Source: Megalopta genalis (Eukaryota > Arthropoda > Insecta > Hymenoptera > Halictidae). Taken from it: a DNA stretch of 64,000 bases. Below are positions 36,052-47,710 of the stretch, piece by piece. The position numbers were made by a program, and so were the translations under genes. Each line of letters opens with the position of its first letter. The first letter of the stretch is position 1. The notes below the pieces were generated by a model. It was given only the letters and a program-made list of their open reading frames with translations. It did not search any database and was not told the DNA's origin. The stretch is from positions 9,249,616-9,313,615 of the forward strand of contig NC_135015.1 of the NCBI RefSeq assembly GCF_051020955.1, given 5' to 3'.

Positions 36052-38118
36052 AATATATAATATACAAAGCGTTCTATAAGTTTCAAAACAGAACCGAGCG
36101 CAATACGTACAATCGAAATTTTCCACGTATCTGGCCGAAATCAATATGATGTTTCCCGAGCCGTGTAACAAGCAAACTTTTCGCGTGACATAATTATTGA
36201 ATCGTTGGGACGCGGAACGGTGAGATTTCCGTTGAAAAATTCGTTCCATCGGAAGCCGAGACAACCGGAGCGGCGCAATCCGCAGCGTTAAATCGCAGTT
36301 CGCAGTTTCCCCAGATTCCGCCGGTTCGGGCGAGCGTTGCGCGGAATCGAAACTAAATTACACGGTGGCTCGGTGCCGGTGACGCGTAATGGGCATAGTT
36401 CTGAAAATAATGATTCCAGCCGTACGTGCGCTGCCGCCGGGTATAAATTACCGGGGAAGTTCAGAAATTAGTCTGAAGCCGCGGCGCAACCGATGACTTA
36501 TTACGATCTAGGCTTGGGAGCCTCGCGTGGTCGAACAACGGAGTAACAGGTGAACGTCGATCAACCGGCCAATAACGAACATGAACGGCTGTGGGGTACG
36601 GAAGAACCTACTGTGTCGGTTCGCTCCGCTCGGATTAGTTTGTTTGCAACGTCACGTTGGCCCGTACGACGGGAGGGTGAAGTAAGGTGGCACGATCGAG
36701 CCTGGCGGCGGTGAGCATTTGTACGCCCGTGTCTCTGCTCCACGGACGGTAGTTAATTGCTGATCGATTGGAATAAATTGCCGTCGCCTGGTTAATGTCT
36801 CAATTAAAGAGGATGGGAACGAGAGCGGGAGAGCCGGGCACGAGGAGACGGATCGGAAAAAGAAGCGAGTCTGCGGCGGTTTCCATCGTCTTCCCTCCAT
36901 ATCCATGTATGTACCTGCCCCTGCATCCGCACAACAAGCTTCGATTAGTCGGAGAATCAACTTCCGGCCGGCATTTATTTCTTATTCGTATGGCTGAACG
37001 CCCGGCCATTAATCCACCGGCGTGCACCGGTTCGATCCACTCGGCCTCTCCTTCGTGCTGCTCATTTGCATGCATCCGCACCGTGCGCGGCCGCTCGATA
37101 GCCGGAATTCTCTGCACTATCTGATCATCCGATTTTCCCGTTGATTGTTCCCGGCGCAGCGAACGCAGACGACACTTTTAATTTCGTGTCCGGCCATCGA
37201 ATACCCTATGTCCAACAACTGGGTCACCTCAAACGTTCGTACGTCCGTTTGTTCATTCATTCGTAAGTTCGTTCGTTCATTCGTTCGTTCGTTCGTTCGT
37301 TCGTTCGTTCGTTCGAATCATTCGACCGACTCGTGCCCGTTTTCCGTCGATAATTTCATTCTTCGCGGGGAATTCTTTGCAAGAATTCATGTATTCCCGG
37401 CGCGCGCGACCGTAACCGGGCTAGACCAGAAATGCAATCCGGCTCCGTGATTACGCGGTGCCGGGCCGCGCGGGGCCTTTGTCAAATATCGCAGCACCGA
37501 AAAAAATTCCGCGCGTAACACAATTTCGCAGGAGCGTTCCGGCCGCGCCGCGCCGCGTGGATTTTTCGTGCGGAACGCCGAGGCGGAACCATTCGGGAAA
37601 CCGGCCCCCGATTGCCGAGCTAACCAAACGAAGAAAGATTCGACGGCCGCGATACCGGCCCGTGTATTATCGCGATATCGCATACACGGCCCGCGCGTAC
37701 GTAGCGCGACGTGACCGCCAAGTCCGGTAATTGGTTTTTCGTCGAAAATATTTTCGGACGGATTCCGGCTAGAAAAGAAGCAGAACGCGGAGAACGTAAC
37801 GGCCTCGTGTCACGAGACCCGCCCAGCGCGTGCGCGCGGGAAAAGGAAAAACTCGCCGCCTCGCCCGCTGTTATATTATTCCCGGATTCAGTAAGTAACG
37901 AACCGTATGCTAATTCGGCCGCGGTTTGCACGGTAACTCTGACGAATTCGCGGAAAACTTTCGAAGGGGAGCGCGGCTTTTTGCGCGAGCTTCATTTGAA
38001 CGACGATCTTGCCGAAATTTCGAACTTTCTGTAGCTCGGATTTTCTGCTCGCGACATTTGTTTGCGCAGGTGAACGAACGAAGATTGAGACTGTACGAGG
38101 AGAGTATCTTCTAATTGA
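36052..38118. other. CpG-rich segment, possible regulatory or exon-bearing region
   Basis: From about 36230 to 38120 the DNA is markedly richer in CG dinucleotides than its surroundings. It carries seven or more overlapping open frames of 80-110 codons on both strands, none with a domain I know. An octamer-like ATTTGCAT lies at 37066. In insects with patchy composition such blocks often mark promoters or conserved noncoding DNA (inference). Confidence 0.35.
37267..37314. repeat. (GTTC)n microsatellite
   Basis: About twelve GTTC units with one CATTC interruption near 37280. A degenerate run extends upstream to about 37233. Confidence 0.9.
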
Positions 38119-38122
38119 TTAA

Positions 38123-38943
38123 CCCTTAGCGGACGACACTCGGTCGCCACGGCATTTCGCGCGGCAGGACGAATGGCGAGCGAGAGGCAATATGTTAAAT
38201 TATATATATTATAATATAATATTACATTATTATATAATATAAATTATAATATGTTTATGTTAAATTTCGTTATCTCGAACATTATCGAACGTACCGTTTT
38301 ATGAGAAAGTCCCTGAAGCGGTGGCGTAAATTATTTTTCCGGAGACTGGAGATTTGTTTAATCAATTCGTACATTCTCTGCAAACATGTAAAAAAAGACA
38401 GAGAAACGAACAGCCAGTTACACATTTGAACTTTCGCAAAATTTTGATCAACAAATTGAGAGGAGATTTTCGTCAACCACGAGACAGATCTTCAAGTTCG
38501 ACGACCAACTCTGACGAAATTCGTCTAAACGGGAAGCTGCGTGTAATTGTTACTGGCACAAAGAAAGATCGCAAAGTTTGTTCCAGTCGAAACGAACCAG
38601 AGGGAAGACACGAGACGACCTATTTCTGTGATACATGTCCAGATGAACCAAGAATGCATCTTGGTCAATGTTTTATAAACTATCACACCGAACGAAACTA
38701 CAAATCATAATTTTTGTAAAATTATATTCATAAAAGTGTGAATATACATAAATATAAATAATTAGATATGTAATATATATAAAGATAAATATATATAATA
38801 TATATAAGATATATAATATAAATAATATGAATAATTTATATCTAAGATCATTTTATTGTACCCTATAAGACACTCGACATATTTGCAAAAATCGCCTCGT
38901 CCTGCTACCTGACTCGGCCGAAAAAGTCGTCGCCCGCTAAGGG
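38123..38943 (+). mobile_element. internally deleted piggyBac transposon
   Basis: TTAA at 38119-38122 and 38944-38947 flanks an 821-bp element. The ends are CCCTTAGCGGACGAC and, on the minus strand, CCCTTAGCGGGCGACGACTT: a TTAA target plus a CCCTTA terminus is diagnostic of piggyBac. Typical autonomous elements are about 2.4 kb; here the 5' two-thirds are gone and AT-rich palindromic DNA (about 38190-38260) marks the deletion region. The C-terminal part of the transposase is still readable. Confidence 0.9.
38301..38710 (+). pseudogene. piggyBac transposase C-terminal remnant
   Basis: From ATG 38301 one frame reads SLKRWRKLFFRRLEICLINS, the conserved KW-KKLFF-L--NAYIL region near the end of the piggyBac catalytic domain. 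At about 38420-38426 the reading shifts to the next frame (THLNFRKILINKL). It ends in the Cys-rich tail KVCSSRNEPEGR, YFCDTCPDEPRMHLGQCF, then INYHT. This tail is the C-terminal zinc-binding (CRD) domain that recognises the TIRs. The three catalytic aspartates lie in the deleted part and the frame is broken, so it is dead as an enzyme. The last 95 or so codons are open to a TAA at 38708-38710. Confidence 0.85.
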
Positions 38944-38947
38944 TTAA

Positions 38948-39377
38948 TATCGTCAATTTCTTTTCAAATCTTGGATGACGACGCTCTGGGTTCGGTGGAA
39001 CCTACAAATAGAAGCGATTTATGTAAATTCCAATTTGCTGCGTCGATTTAAGATAGATTATAAATAATTCGAATGATTTTGAATGAATCCATGGCTGGAT
39101 CGAATGCACGCTTTGATCAAATCTTACAGTGCTGTTTTATGCAGAAGGTGAAACGAAAATTTAATACCGCCAATATCTTGTTATACCTAGAATAACGACA
39201 CTGGATTCATTTGAACCTACAAATAGATACGATTCGTGTAAATTCCAATTTGCTGAGCCAATTTAAGATGTAGGTTATAAATAGTATGAATGAATTTGAA
39301 TGGATCCGTGGCTAGATCGAATTTACATCTTGGTCAATACTTTGAGTGATATCTTATAGAGACGGCGATACAGATCG
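38948..39377. repeat. 215-bp diverged tandem duplication
   Basis: GAACCTACAAATAGAAGCGA at 38998 recurs as GAACCTACAAATAGATACGA at 39213, followed by TGTAAATTCCAATTTGCTG in both. Alignment by eye holds over about 215 bp per unit (38948-39162 and 39163-39377). The first unit starts exactly where the piggyBac element ends, so the transposon sits at, or cut into, the array boundary. Confidence 0.75.
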
Positions 39378-42300
39378 TTTTAATGGATTGTTCGAAGGTA
39401 AGACGGAAATGTATAGAGAATCAGACCGTGACTTATTGTTAGCTACGTCAACTGGGTGTTGTTCTCTACTATATATTCGCAGCACAAGTTCGTTGGGAGT
39501 CACAGTACAGTTCTAATTGCTCCGAACTTAAAGACCCTCTACTTGCGAACTACTGTACTTTCCTTCCTTACTTAGTCGTATGTTTCAGTACGCTCTCTAA
39601 TAATTCCATTTGTACAATTGCTTCCGTGACGAAATAAAACGCGTGCAATACTAAAATACGTAATTTATAATTTCCGTGAGACTGGATTACCTATTCCTTA
39701 TAAAAGTATTTGTCCGTGCTATGAAAAGATTTAGTTAATAATACTATTTTATTTTAGTATAATTAATATTTCATCCATTTATAACATTTCTAATTCTGCT
39801 CCCGGCGCACGGGTAATTAATACAGCTTCACCATTTTTTCGAACAATTAATACTTCAGGAGGCAGATTTTGTTATTTTTTTGTTATTTTAGTATGTTTCA
39901 TCGTTGCCTCAACAGCAAAAGTTATTAATAATGTTTTACTATCGTTCGGATGTTTCGAATAACTTTTAAATTATACATCTAATTAAAAATTTTTAAACGC
40001 AAAAGTTGTAGAACATTAACTATCGATGTATGTATTCACTTTTTTATACACGATACAGTTTTTGAAAATTTAAAGCCGATATCCTTCTTTTTTTCAAATG
40101 AAAATGTATATTTAAACTGGTAATATAATTGAACTGTATCTAGGATATCGTACCGTGTAATTTTTCAAAGTTCCAGACAGTCGCGAATTTTTTCGATCTA
40201 CCGTATTCTTGTGGCCGACATTGTATGCGCTTGACAGATAGAATAGGGAAATGGTGTCACGAACGGCAGGATAGAATGTTCAGTTTTCTATTTTTTGCCA
40301 CTGGCAGATATAGTCGGCTCCGTAGACGTAATAATGCGAAAGTCTGAATACACGGAAGATGCCTTGGCCAGGTTCCAGGCGAACAACGCGGAGCGACATG
40401 TCCCGGCTACGTACATTCGAATAATATTAAAGTTTCGTAATGCTGTTTCGGTCTGTCCTGTCGCCAAGATAACACGGGAAACAACACGATGATCCGAGAA
40501 CACATTGTTCGACGTGATTACGAAAGAGTAACTACGAGCTGCGCGTCGATCGTTATTGACGCAGTCTTCAAATCTTGGAAACCATGAAAGATGTAGCTTT
40601 TCTAACAAAAATTCCCTACATTCTAATTTGGGCATCAAGTATTTAGAACTAGCTTAAAATTTTCTAGTGAACAAAATCCATCGTTTATAAGCACACAGTT
40701 ACAATTAAGCAGAAACGATCAAATCTTAATTGCAAAATGTACAAAACTCGAGACATCTTGTATAAAAATCTTAAAAAGTGAAGAAGTTTCAAAGTCCGAT
40801 TATTCATTAAAAATTTTCACATTTTTTGTAAAAAACTTATATTATCGAAATTCAACAATATATAGAGAAAATGGTGAAACGTAAGGATGACTTGCATCTT
40901 AATCCTATAATCGGTTTATTCGGTTAACAATAGGGACGGAAAAAAATATTATTCGTAGCAGCTCGATAAACAAGACGGAGGTCTGAGAAGCTTCCTTTTC
41001 GCTGAACCTGAGATCGCGAGCGTGTCGACGACAGTTATACAGTCAAAATGGGATTCCCGGATAACACCGGTTTCACCAACGTTGAAATTTCAGCTGGTTT
41101 CGATCTCGCTAGTCGTGATTCCATTTTCTTCGTTCTACCACCAGCTAGGCGAATTCTGGATACACTTCATCCTCACGTTCTGCGAGAAGCACTACACACA
41201 CGTCTATATGCGTATCGATGTGTCAGTATATGTATAATTCTATATATATGCATATATATACATACATAGAATATACTGGCTACTTCAAGTCAAATGTCGC
41301 TGTAAGTGCTGAATCACTGAGAAATCGGCGAAACACGTGAAAGCCAGTTACCTCGATCACTCATGTTGTGGAGTTTCGTGTAGAATCGCGAACGAAACGT
41401 ATTACTATTACACTTTTCAAGGTCGCTTCAGCGGGAATCCTATGTAAACGATGAATGGGGAGAATGTAATTCATAGAACGCCAGGCGGCGAGGTATCATG
41501 CTTCTCTGTTTTCTAGACGTTTAAACGGAGATACAATGGAAATCGGAATTGAATTTAATAAACTGGAGAACACACAGAGATGGTGGTACAGTCGTATCTC
41601 TAGAATTTTCCAAATCATTTTACCTTCACTGTGCAAGGATTAATTTTATGTCTGATGCTGCTTAAATTTGTATGCAAACACGGCTTGAGAAATTCGGGAC
41701 GACATGCGACAGCGCAATTGTAGCGAGTGGAAGCAGAGACGCAGTCGAAGCGAGAGGATCCATTTACGTGGACGAACCTGTACATCGTACCTATGAATTT
41801 CCTGTCGCACACAGACGCGCGTTCATGTCCCCGCATTATACACACACCCGACATCTGTCGTCATGCTAGCAGTAACATCCTTTTCAGGGTTGAATCCAAT
41901 TGGTCCCTTGGGCTCTCCGCAGATGCATTCTCGCGAGCTTTCTATTCACCTAGGCCACCGTACACGTCATTTCGCGTGGTATACTTTCGAATCACGTGTT
42001 CTTTTAAGTGGTCGACTAATGTTCTACATTAATCCGCATCGTTCACGAGAACGGAGGACCACGTAGATCCTGCGAGCCGTGATTCAATTAAATGTCATTT
42101 TCGCTTTCAGAGATTCCTACTCGAATATTTAAACCACATACCAGCTGTTTTATTGCATGGTATTCCGCAGACAAAAGTCCATTGTCAATTTTTCTGCGAC
42201 AAAGCAATAACATATTTAATTTACTCGCATTATTGTTATAATTATCGTAACATACGAACGATCGAATTCTCAATTACTTTGTTACAGAAAAATTCTATGT

Positions 42301-44115
42301 TCTGTGTTATGAAACAATACATTATAAAGGAACAAAAATTTAAAAGAAATTGTAATTAATTAGCCTTACATTACTTGGGTGAAAATGTAGAATAGTTTGA
42401 TTGAAACGTACATATTCTTGACTAAATCGAACTATTCTACAATCTCATTCAAATGATGTAAGATTGATTAATTAGAATTTCTCCTGTATTTTCGTTACTT
42501 TATTATGTATTATTTCGTGACACGCGTCAGAATTGCTCTAACATACATATTCCTGATAGAGCAGTTATACGAATTTGTTATAGAATCTAATCTTATTATT
42601 AATATCGTAAAGATAGACATGTGCAAAACGATTTTGATGGAATATTCTATTCTTTGAGTAAATCATAAAACGTGCGTATCGCATTTTTCAACCGGCTTTG
42701 TAACTTTTCCGAGAAATCTAGAACGAGTTTCTCGGACTGCTCACAGCTTCCAGTAAGTATTAATGCCCGGAGAAACGTATCTTCGGTGCGGGGGAGTGCC
42801 TACACGTGGTACACCGAATCTACACGGAGAAAATTTACAAGTAGCTGCCGCGATCTTTACGGTCTGCGGCCGGAAATGCTTGCACGGCGCCGAATTATCG
42901 AAATTCGATAGCCGCGATCCTGCGGCCGCGAGATTTGCTACGATTGCGAACTACCGCGATGCGAGTCTGCGCTCGCATTATCGTCGCGGATGAATGATGC
43001 CAGAAAAGATGATCTCCGGCTGCGAAGACCGAACCAATTCCGCGCTGACCAGAAGCAATCGACTATGAACTTTGAGAGTTTAATTTCCTCGAAGCCTGTG
43101 CCTCGCAGTTTATAATCAAGGTCGAGCTGATTCATCTCCAGATGGAAATCGAGACCTAACTAACTCGCTTTAAACATTTCAACGGTGACTGGTCAACTGT
43201 GGATCTGATCTTTATCGATCAATCAATTCAGGTTGAACGGACGTTTCGTTTCGTTTACTACGGGAAACATCTTCGATAAGAACTGACGACAAGTACCTGT
43301 CGATTTATCTTACCGAAATGAAAACTCTGAAGCTTCGGTACAAAGTTTTGCAGTCTGATGATTAGTTATTCGCGTCCATAATAAGGGATCTCTACAAAAG
43401 CGAAGAGCAGCGAAGGTAAGCCTCCCGACAATAACGCTCGGGAAACAAGTAGTGAAGCGATCTTGAGGAAGAGAAATTTTATTTGCGTCGGCACGAGAGC
43501 CACTTCTGCCTTTATTCCTTTCAAACTAGTTGCTAGAGTCACCTAACCCAGATCTTCTCGTTCCCTGAACCTGAAAGGAGCGCAATAGTTAACTGCCTCT
43601 AAAAATGGAAATTCCCAACCTATCCTCCGATCTTTCCAGCTGAAATATGCAATCGATAGAAATAACGAACGGTAAAAAGAACAAGGAATACCCTAACGCG
43701 TTCCATGGCGCGCAGCTGCTTAGCGTCGTTCACGTAATGGTTAAAGTCTCGTTAATGCGCGACAGTGGATGAAGTCAACGATAAGCCCGCCACTCAAAGA
43801 GCTTACACGCACGGCGTGCATGTCATTAGCTCGATCGCTAAGCCGATCGTTTTGATTACAGAGTCACCGTGCAATTTCTGTTCGACGGGCCTCGGAAGCG
43901 TGTCAAGTGCAACTCGATTCACCCGAGTCTATGCTCGCAGAGACCGCGATGAAGTAAAGGAGACAGACGAGTGAAGAACGGCGGGTCCGAAGGGCTACCA
44001 GAAAGTCTTCTTTGGCAAGATACAAAGGGACATTTTATTTGCCTCGACGCAGAAGGATGCAATTTCTCTTTCTCGTCATGCCGCCAGCTCCGGCGTCGTC
44101 TCCTTCAGAAGTTAC
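39378..44115. other. spacer, no gene recognised
   Basis: Mostly AT-rich DNA, CpG-richer at about 42740-43140 and 43700-44110. No frame longer than 116 codons, and none with a recognisable domain. The only structured object I see is the hairpin at 42345-42483. Confidence 0.4.
42345..42483. repeat. long hairpin (arms about 58 nt), miRNA-like or MITE
   Basis: The left arm (42345-42405) and right arm (42423-42483) are imperfect reverse complements around a loop of about 20 nt. The best-paired block is TGTAGAATAGTTTGATT against AAATCGAACTATTCTACA, with further pairing through TTACAT / ATGTAA and TAATTAAT / ATTAATTA. The bulges resemble a pre-miRNA, though the stem is longer than the usual 22-25 bp. 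A tiny palindromic MITE is the main alternative. No known mature miRNA is recognised. Confidence 0.5.
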
Positions 44116-44116
44116 T

Positions 44117-44166
<50 letters not shown>

Positions 44167-44170
44167 CCTC
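44116..44170. repeat. (CT)n microsatellite
   Basis: CT repeat with a few TTTC interruptions at each end. Confidence 0.95.
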
Positions 44171-44847
44171 TATTGACCGCAACTGCTCCACTTCGAGATG
44201 GACTCGGAGGATCCATCCCGTCCTTCGATTCTTCCGTTTACACCGACCAGATTCCTACCTCCCTTCTAGGACGCACGGTTCTGCGATCAGTTCCTGAACC
44301 GATTTCTTCGCTTACACTCCAATCACACGGCTGCGATTCCCAAGCGGGAACGTAGCCGAAAGAAACTGCAAACTACTTGTTTGCATATCCGGTAGCTAAC
44401 CCTTTGGTACTGTTTGATCCTATTAACACAGATACGGAATCCTTCATCACGTTACTGTATCGATATATGATCCTTAGAGCAACGTCTACAAACGAGGTTT
44501 CACGTTTCGCTCCAATCCGTGCAAGCATACCGCTATATCGGAACCTGTGTTATCGATCTTCAGATAAATTTTGTTGATTAAGTGAGTCTGTTACGTATTG
44601 GTTGTTATCTACTGTTCGATCAAATCGTATTGTTCATTATACATATGTATACAGTGTGTACCATGAACACTGTTTATATATAAATACCTTGGTTATTTCA
44701 AACAATGCGAGGAAATGTTGGTTACAAATGTTATAGGGTTTAAGAAGGTACAGAATATAATAGAGAAGATATAGGCGTCAACTTTTTTTTATTTGAGCAG
44801 TTTTAGCCTCTATAAAAAGGTTATTCTACAAATCCGAATCCTTACAA
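44171..44847. other. spacer, nothing recognised
   Basis: Short anonymous frames only. TA at 44848-44849 precedes the foldback arm. Confidence 0.4.
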
Positions 44848-44849
44848 TA

Positions 44850-45615
44850 CAGGGTGTCGCAAAAATGTCTCGCAATACGGAAATGTGGGGTAGCTGAGGT
44901 CATTCTAAGTAACATTTTCCTTTGCGAAAATGCAACCTGCGGCTTTTTTTACGAGTTATTAACGAAAACACTGGCCAATGACAGAGTCCGCAGCACGAGG
45001 CTATGACAGAAGATCGGGACGGACTCGAGCCGCGTTCGAAGTATTGAACAAGTTATGAAGCGAGAACTTTCCGAATTTTTTTTATTACGTAAAAGTGATA
45101 TTTTTAAGAAAAACACTGTTCACCTCTGCTTTAGAACGCCTGAAGAATATTTACTAATTTTTCGGACACAAAATAATATGTAGTTTAACCGTGACAGTCG
45201 TTTTAATTTTCTGGTGTGCATGAAACCTCATGTGTACCATATGAAATTTTTATGCAAGGTGTACAGTGAAGATTAACAAAGTTCGTAAATGATATTTTAA
45301 TTTAAATAATTCCGTGTCCGAACAGAATTCAACGAATAATTCGCAAAGCTGATTTAATAATAAATAATCGCGTTGAGGTACGTAAAGGACTTGTTTATTA
45401 TAGAAATATGAAAAATATTATCAATAAGAAACTCACCCATATAGTTGAGGATGCATTTGCTGACTCGTACGCACTGACCTCGTACAACGAACGGCTGATC
45501 CCAGGTCAATGACCGCAACTTAACTTATTATTAACACCGATCACTTAATTAATCACTGATAATCTGAATCACTTGTGGATATTAAGGAAAGATCACTGAG
45601 ACACGTTCGCGGATA
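44850..45615. mobile_element. single arm of the foldback transposon family
   Basis: Begins CAGGGTGTCGCAAAAATG after TA and then follows the left arm of the 13432-15382 element: GGGGTAGCTGAGGTCATT, AACACTGGCCAATGA, GTCCGCAGCACGAGGC, ATGCATTTGCTGACTCGTAC, up to CACTGAGAC and GTTCGCGGATA. It stops short of the palindrome centre and no opposite arm follows. It is therefore a half element, truncated where an 11-bp minisatellite starts. It is more diverged at its terminus than the full copy. Confidence 0.85.
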
Positions 45616-45616
45616 T

Positions 45617-45725
45617 CCTTGACATCCTTGACGTAACCTTGACGTAACCTTGACATAACCTTGGCATGACCTTGACACGACCCTGACACAACCTTGACAT
45701 GACCTTGACATAACCTTGACATAAC
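45617..45725. repeat. 11-bp minisatellite
   Basis: About ten units of CCTTGACATAA with variants such as CCTTGACGTAA, CCTTGGCATGA and CCTTGACACGA. The array begins directly at the truncated inner end of the foldback arm. Confidence 0.9.
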
Positions 45726-45789
45726 GCTCGTCGAATATTGTAAATATCTCAACTATAATAAAGAAATGGTCAATTCTACAATGGTCAAT

Positions 45790-46329
45790 GACGCCTGATT
45801 CAACGTGCTGGAAGATTACTTATTAAGTAATCTTCTTAATAGTGAGTTAATCTGTTTCAGATTTTTAAAAATGAAATGGAAATAAAATGGAAATGGTGAT
45901 GATGATGATGGTAGCAGGATGCCACCCAATTTATCCGAAGGAATATGAGTCTTGTTGGATTTTCATTGAGAGATATCATTCAGAGATGACGTCTAATTCA
46001 ACGTGCTGGAAGATTACTTACCTATTAAGGCGTTAGTTTTTAAGGCATTATTTATTAAGGCGTTAGTTATTAAGGGGTAGTTATTAAATCGTTATTTATT
46101 AAGAGGTAGTTATTAAGACGTTAGTTATTAAGTCGTTATTTATTAAGGGGTAATTATTAAGGGATAATTATTAAGGGGTAGTTATTAAGGGGTAATTATT
46201 AAGTTATTAAGGGGTAATTATTAAGTCGTTATTTATTAAGGGCTGATTATTAAGTCGTTGTTTATTAAGAGGTAATTGTTAAGGCTTTAGTTATTAAGTC
46301 ATTATTTATTAAGACTTTAGTTAATAAGT
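45790..46329. repeat. TTATTAAG minisatellite and flanking 33-bp duplication
   Basis: A 33-bp block containing ATTCAACGTGCTGGAAGATT is repeated at 45790-45822 and 45988-46020. The second copy runs into an array (about 46020-46329) of 13- to 15-bp units such as GGGGTAATTATTAAG, GTCGTTATTTATTAAG and GGTAGTTATTAAG. The units are irregular, pointing to an old or complex expansion. Confidence 0.85.
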
Positions 46330-47409
46330 AAAACTTGTTGTTGTAAGGAAGGGGGTCATAACGGATTCTGGTTTCGTTCTGACTTCCTTTCGGGTCTCCA
46401 GCCACAGCAACCTCCACGTGGTGAGACTCGGGCAATCGATGTAATTTTCTATTTCCAGTCGTTTATAAATCGAAAGAAACCTTGATCGTTTTATAACAGA
46501 TTCGAAATGTATAATTACACCGAGCTAATGGCTGTGAAGCAGTGCTGGAGAAAAATAGATTTTTTAAAATAATAAATAGATCAGAGAGAGAAACAATATT
46601 GTATATCCTCATGTGATACAGAATTCAATAAATAATAGTCATACATATGAAAATACCATTTCAAATATATTTAACTGTAGTTAACTAACATGTCCGAAAA
46701 AGTTTACTTGTCAAATTCTATATTACATCGGAAGATAATATAAAAGCACTAAGGTGCATTCGTTCTAAAAGTCACTATTTCCAAGGTATTCCAACAATAA
46801 GACATGTATGGGGCGAAACCAGGCGTCAGCCTGGTGTGTAGTTCACACACTACAACGTTGCATCGCTGCAGATGGCCGACATTTCCGACATGCTTCATGA
46901 AAAATGTCAAATATCTCACAATATCTCGCAAAGTTCGCATTGTAGAAAATGCTATAAAATATAAATAACAATAACAAGTTTTACAATGCAGAAATCCAAA
47001 TTCTACTTTATCCGTATTTTTGCAGTTCGGAATATACATCACATATACAACTATTTAAAGAAGTGGATTAACATTTGAATGGGAAAATTCATAAGAAACT
47101 ATCATTTTTTAATGACGATATTGGACACAGCTGGATTCTTTATTTAAAAAATACACTAGATTGCAATTTAAAACATTCATCTAACTCGAATGGTTTCCGA
47201 GGTATTCGACCAAATACGGTTTCCAGCCCCGACTTTGAGGGTTGTTTTCACCTCTTAAATGCGAACGAGAGCCGTGGAATGAAAACGTGTGACGAATATA
47301 TATATTTTTAAAATCTACTTTCTTCTAAGATTTCATCAAAATCGACGTGTATTACTTTGATATGTTTCTTTATCAGTATAAAATATATGCATAAAAAACC
47401 ATCTCCTGT
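46330..47409. other. spacer, no gene recognised
   Basis: Contains two neighbouring small palindromes at about 46827-46858 (ACCAGGC-GTCA-GCCTGGT, then GTGTG-TAGTT-CACAC). A 97-codon minus frame at 46749-47042 has no recognisable domain. Confidence 0.4.
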
Positions 47410-47480
47410 ATATATTAATATATAGATATAATATAATATAATATAATATAATATAATATAATATAATATAATATAATATA

Positions 47481-47541
<61 letters not shown>
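47410..47541. repeat. AT-rich microsatellite, (ATATA)n then (TA)n
   Basis: 5-bp ATATA units from about 47431 to 47488 pass into pure (TA)n to 47541. Confidence 0.95.
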
Positions 47542-47544
<3 letters not shown>

Positions 47545-47634
47545 GCTTAAATCCGGCACTGTAACAGCAACTATTCTAATATCAGCACATACATGTCACT
47601 CTACACATCTCGGATATTTCCTGATTTAAGTGAA

Positions 47635-47639
<5 letters not shown>

Positions 47640-47707
<68 letters not shown>
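47640..47707. repeat. (CT)n microsatellite
   Basis: Uninterrupted CT repeat, about 34 units, some 100 bp after the AT array. Confidence 0.97.

Positions 47708-47710
<3 letters not shown>

Noticed and set aside
37011..37045. B-box-like GGTTCGATCC suggesting a tRNA
   Set aside because: No acceptor or anticodon stems can be formed around it and no good A box is present at the right distance.
36652..38034. Cluster of seven or more frames of 80-110 codons on both strands
   Set aside because: Low stop density in CpG-rich DNA; no recognisable motif in any of them.
47308..47559. Minus-strand frame rich in Ile-Tyr repeats
   Set aside because: Translation of the AT microsatellite at 47410-47541.
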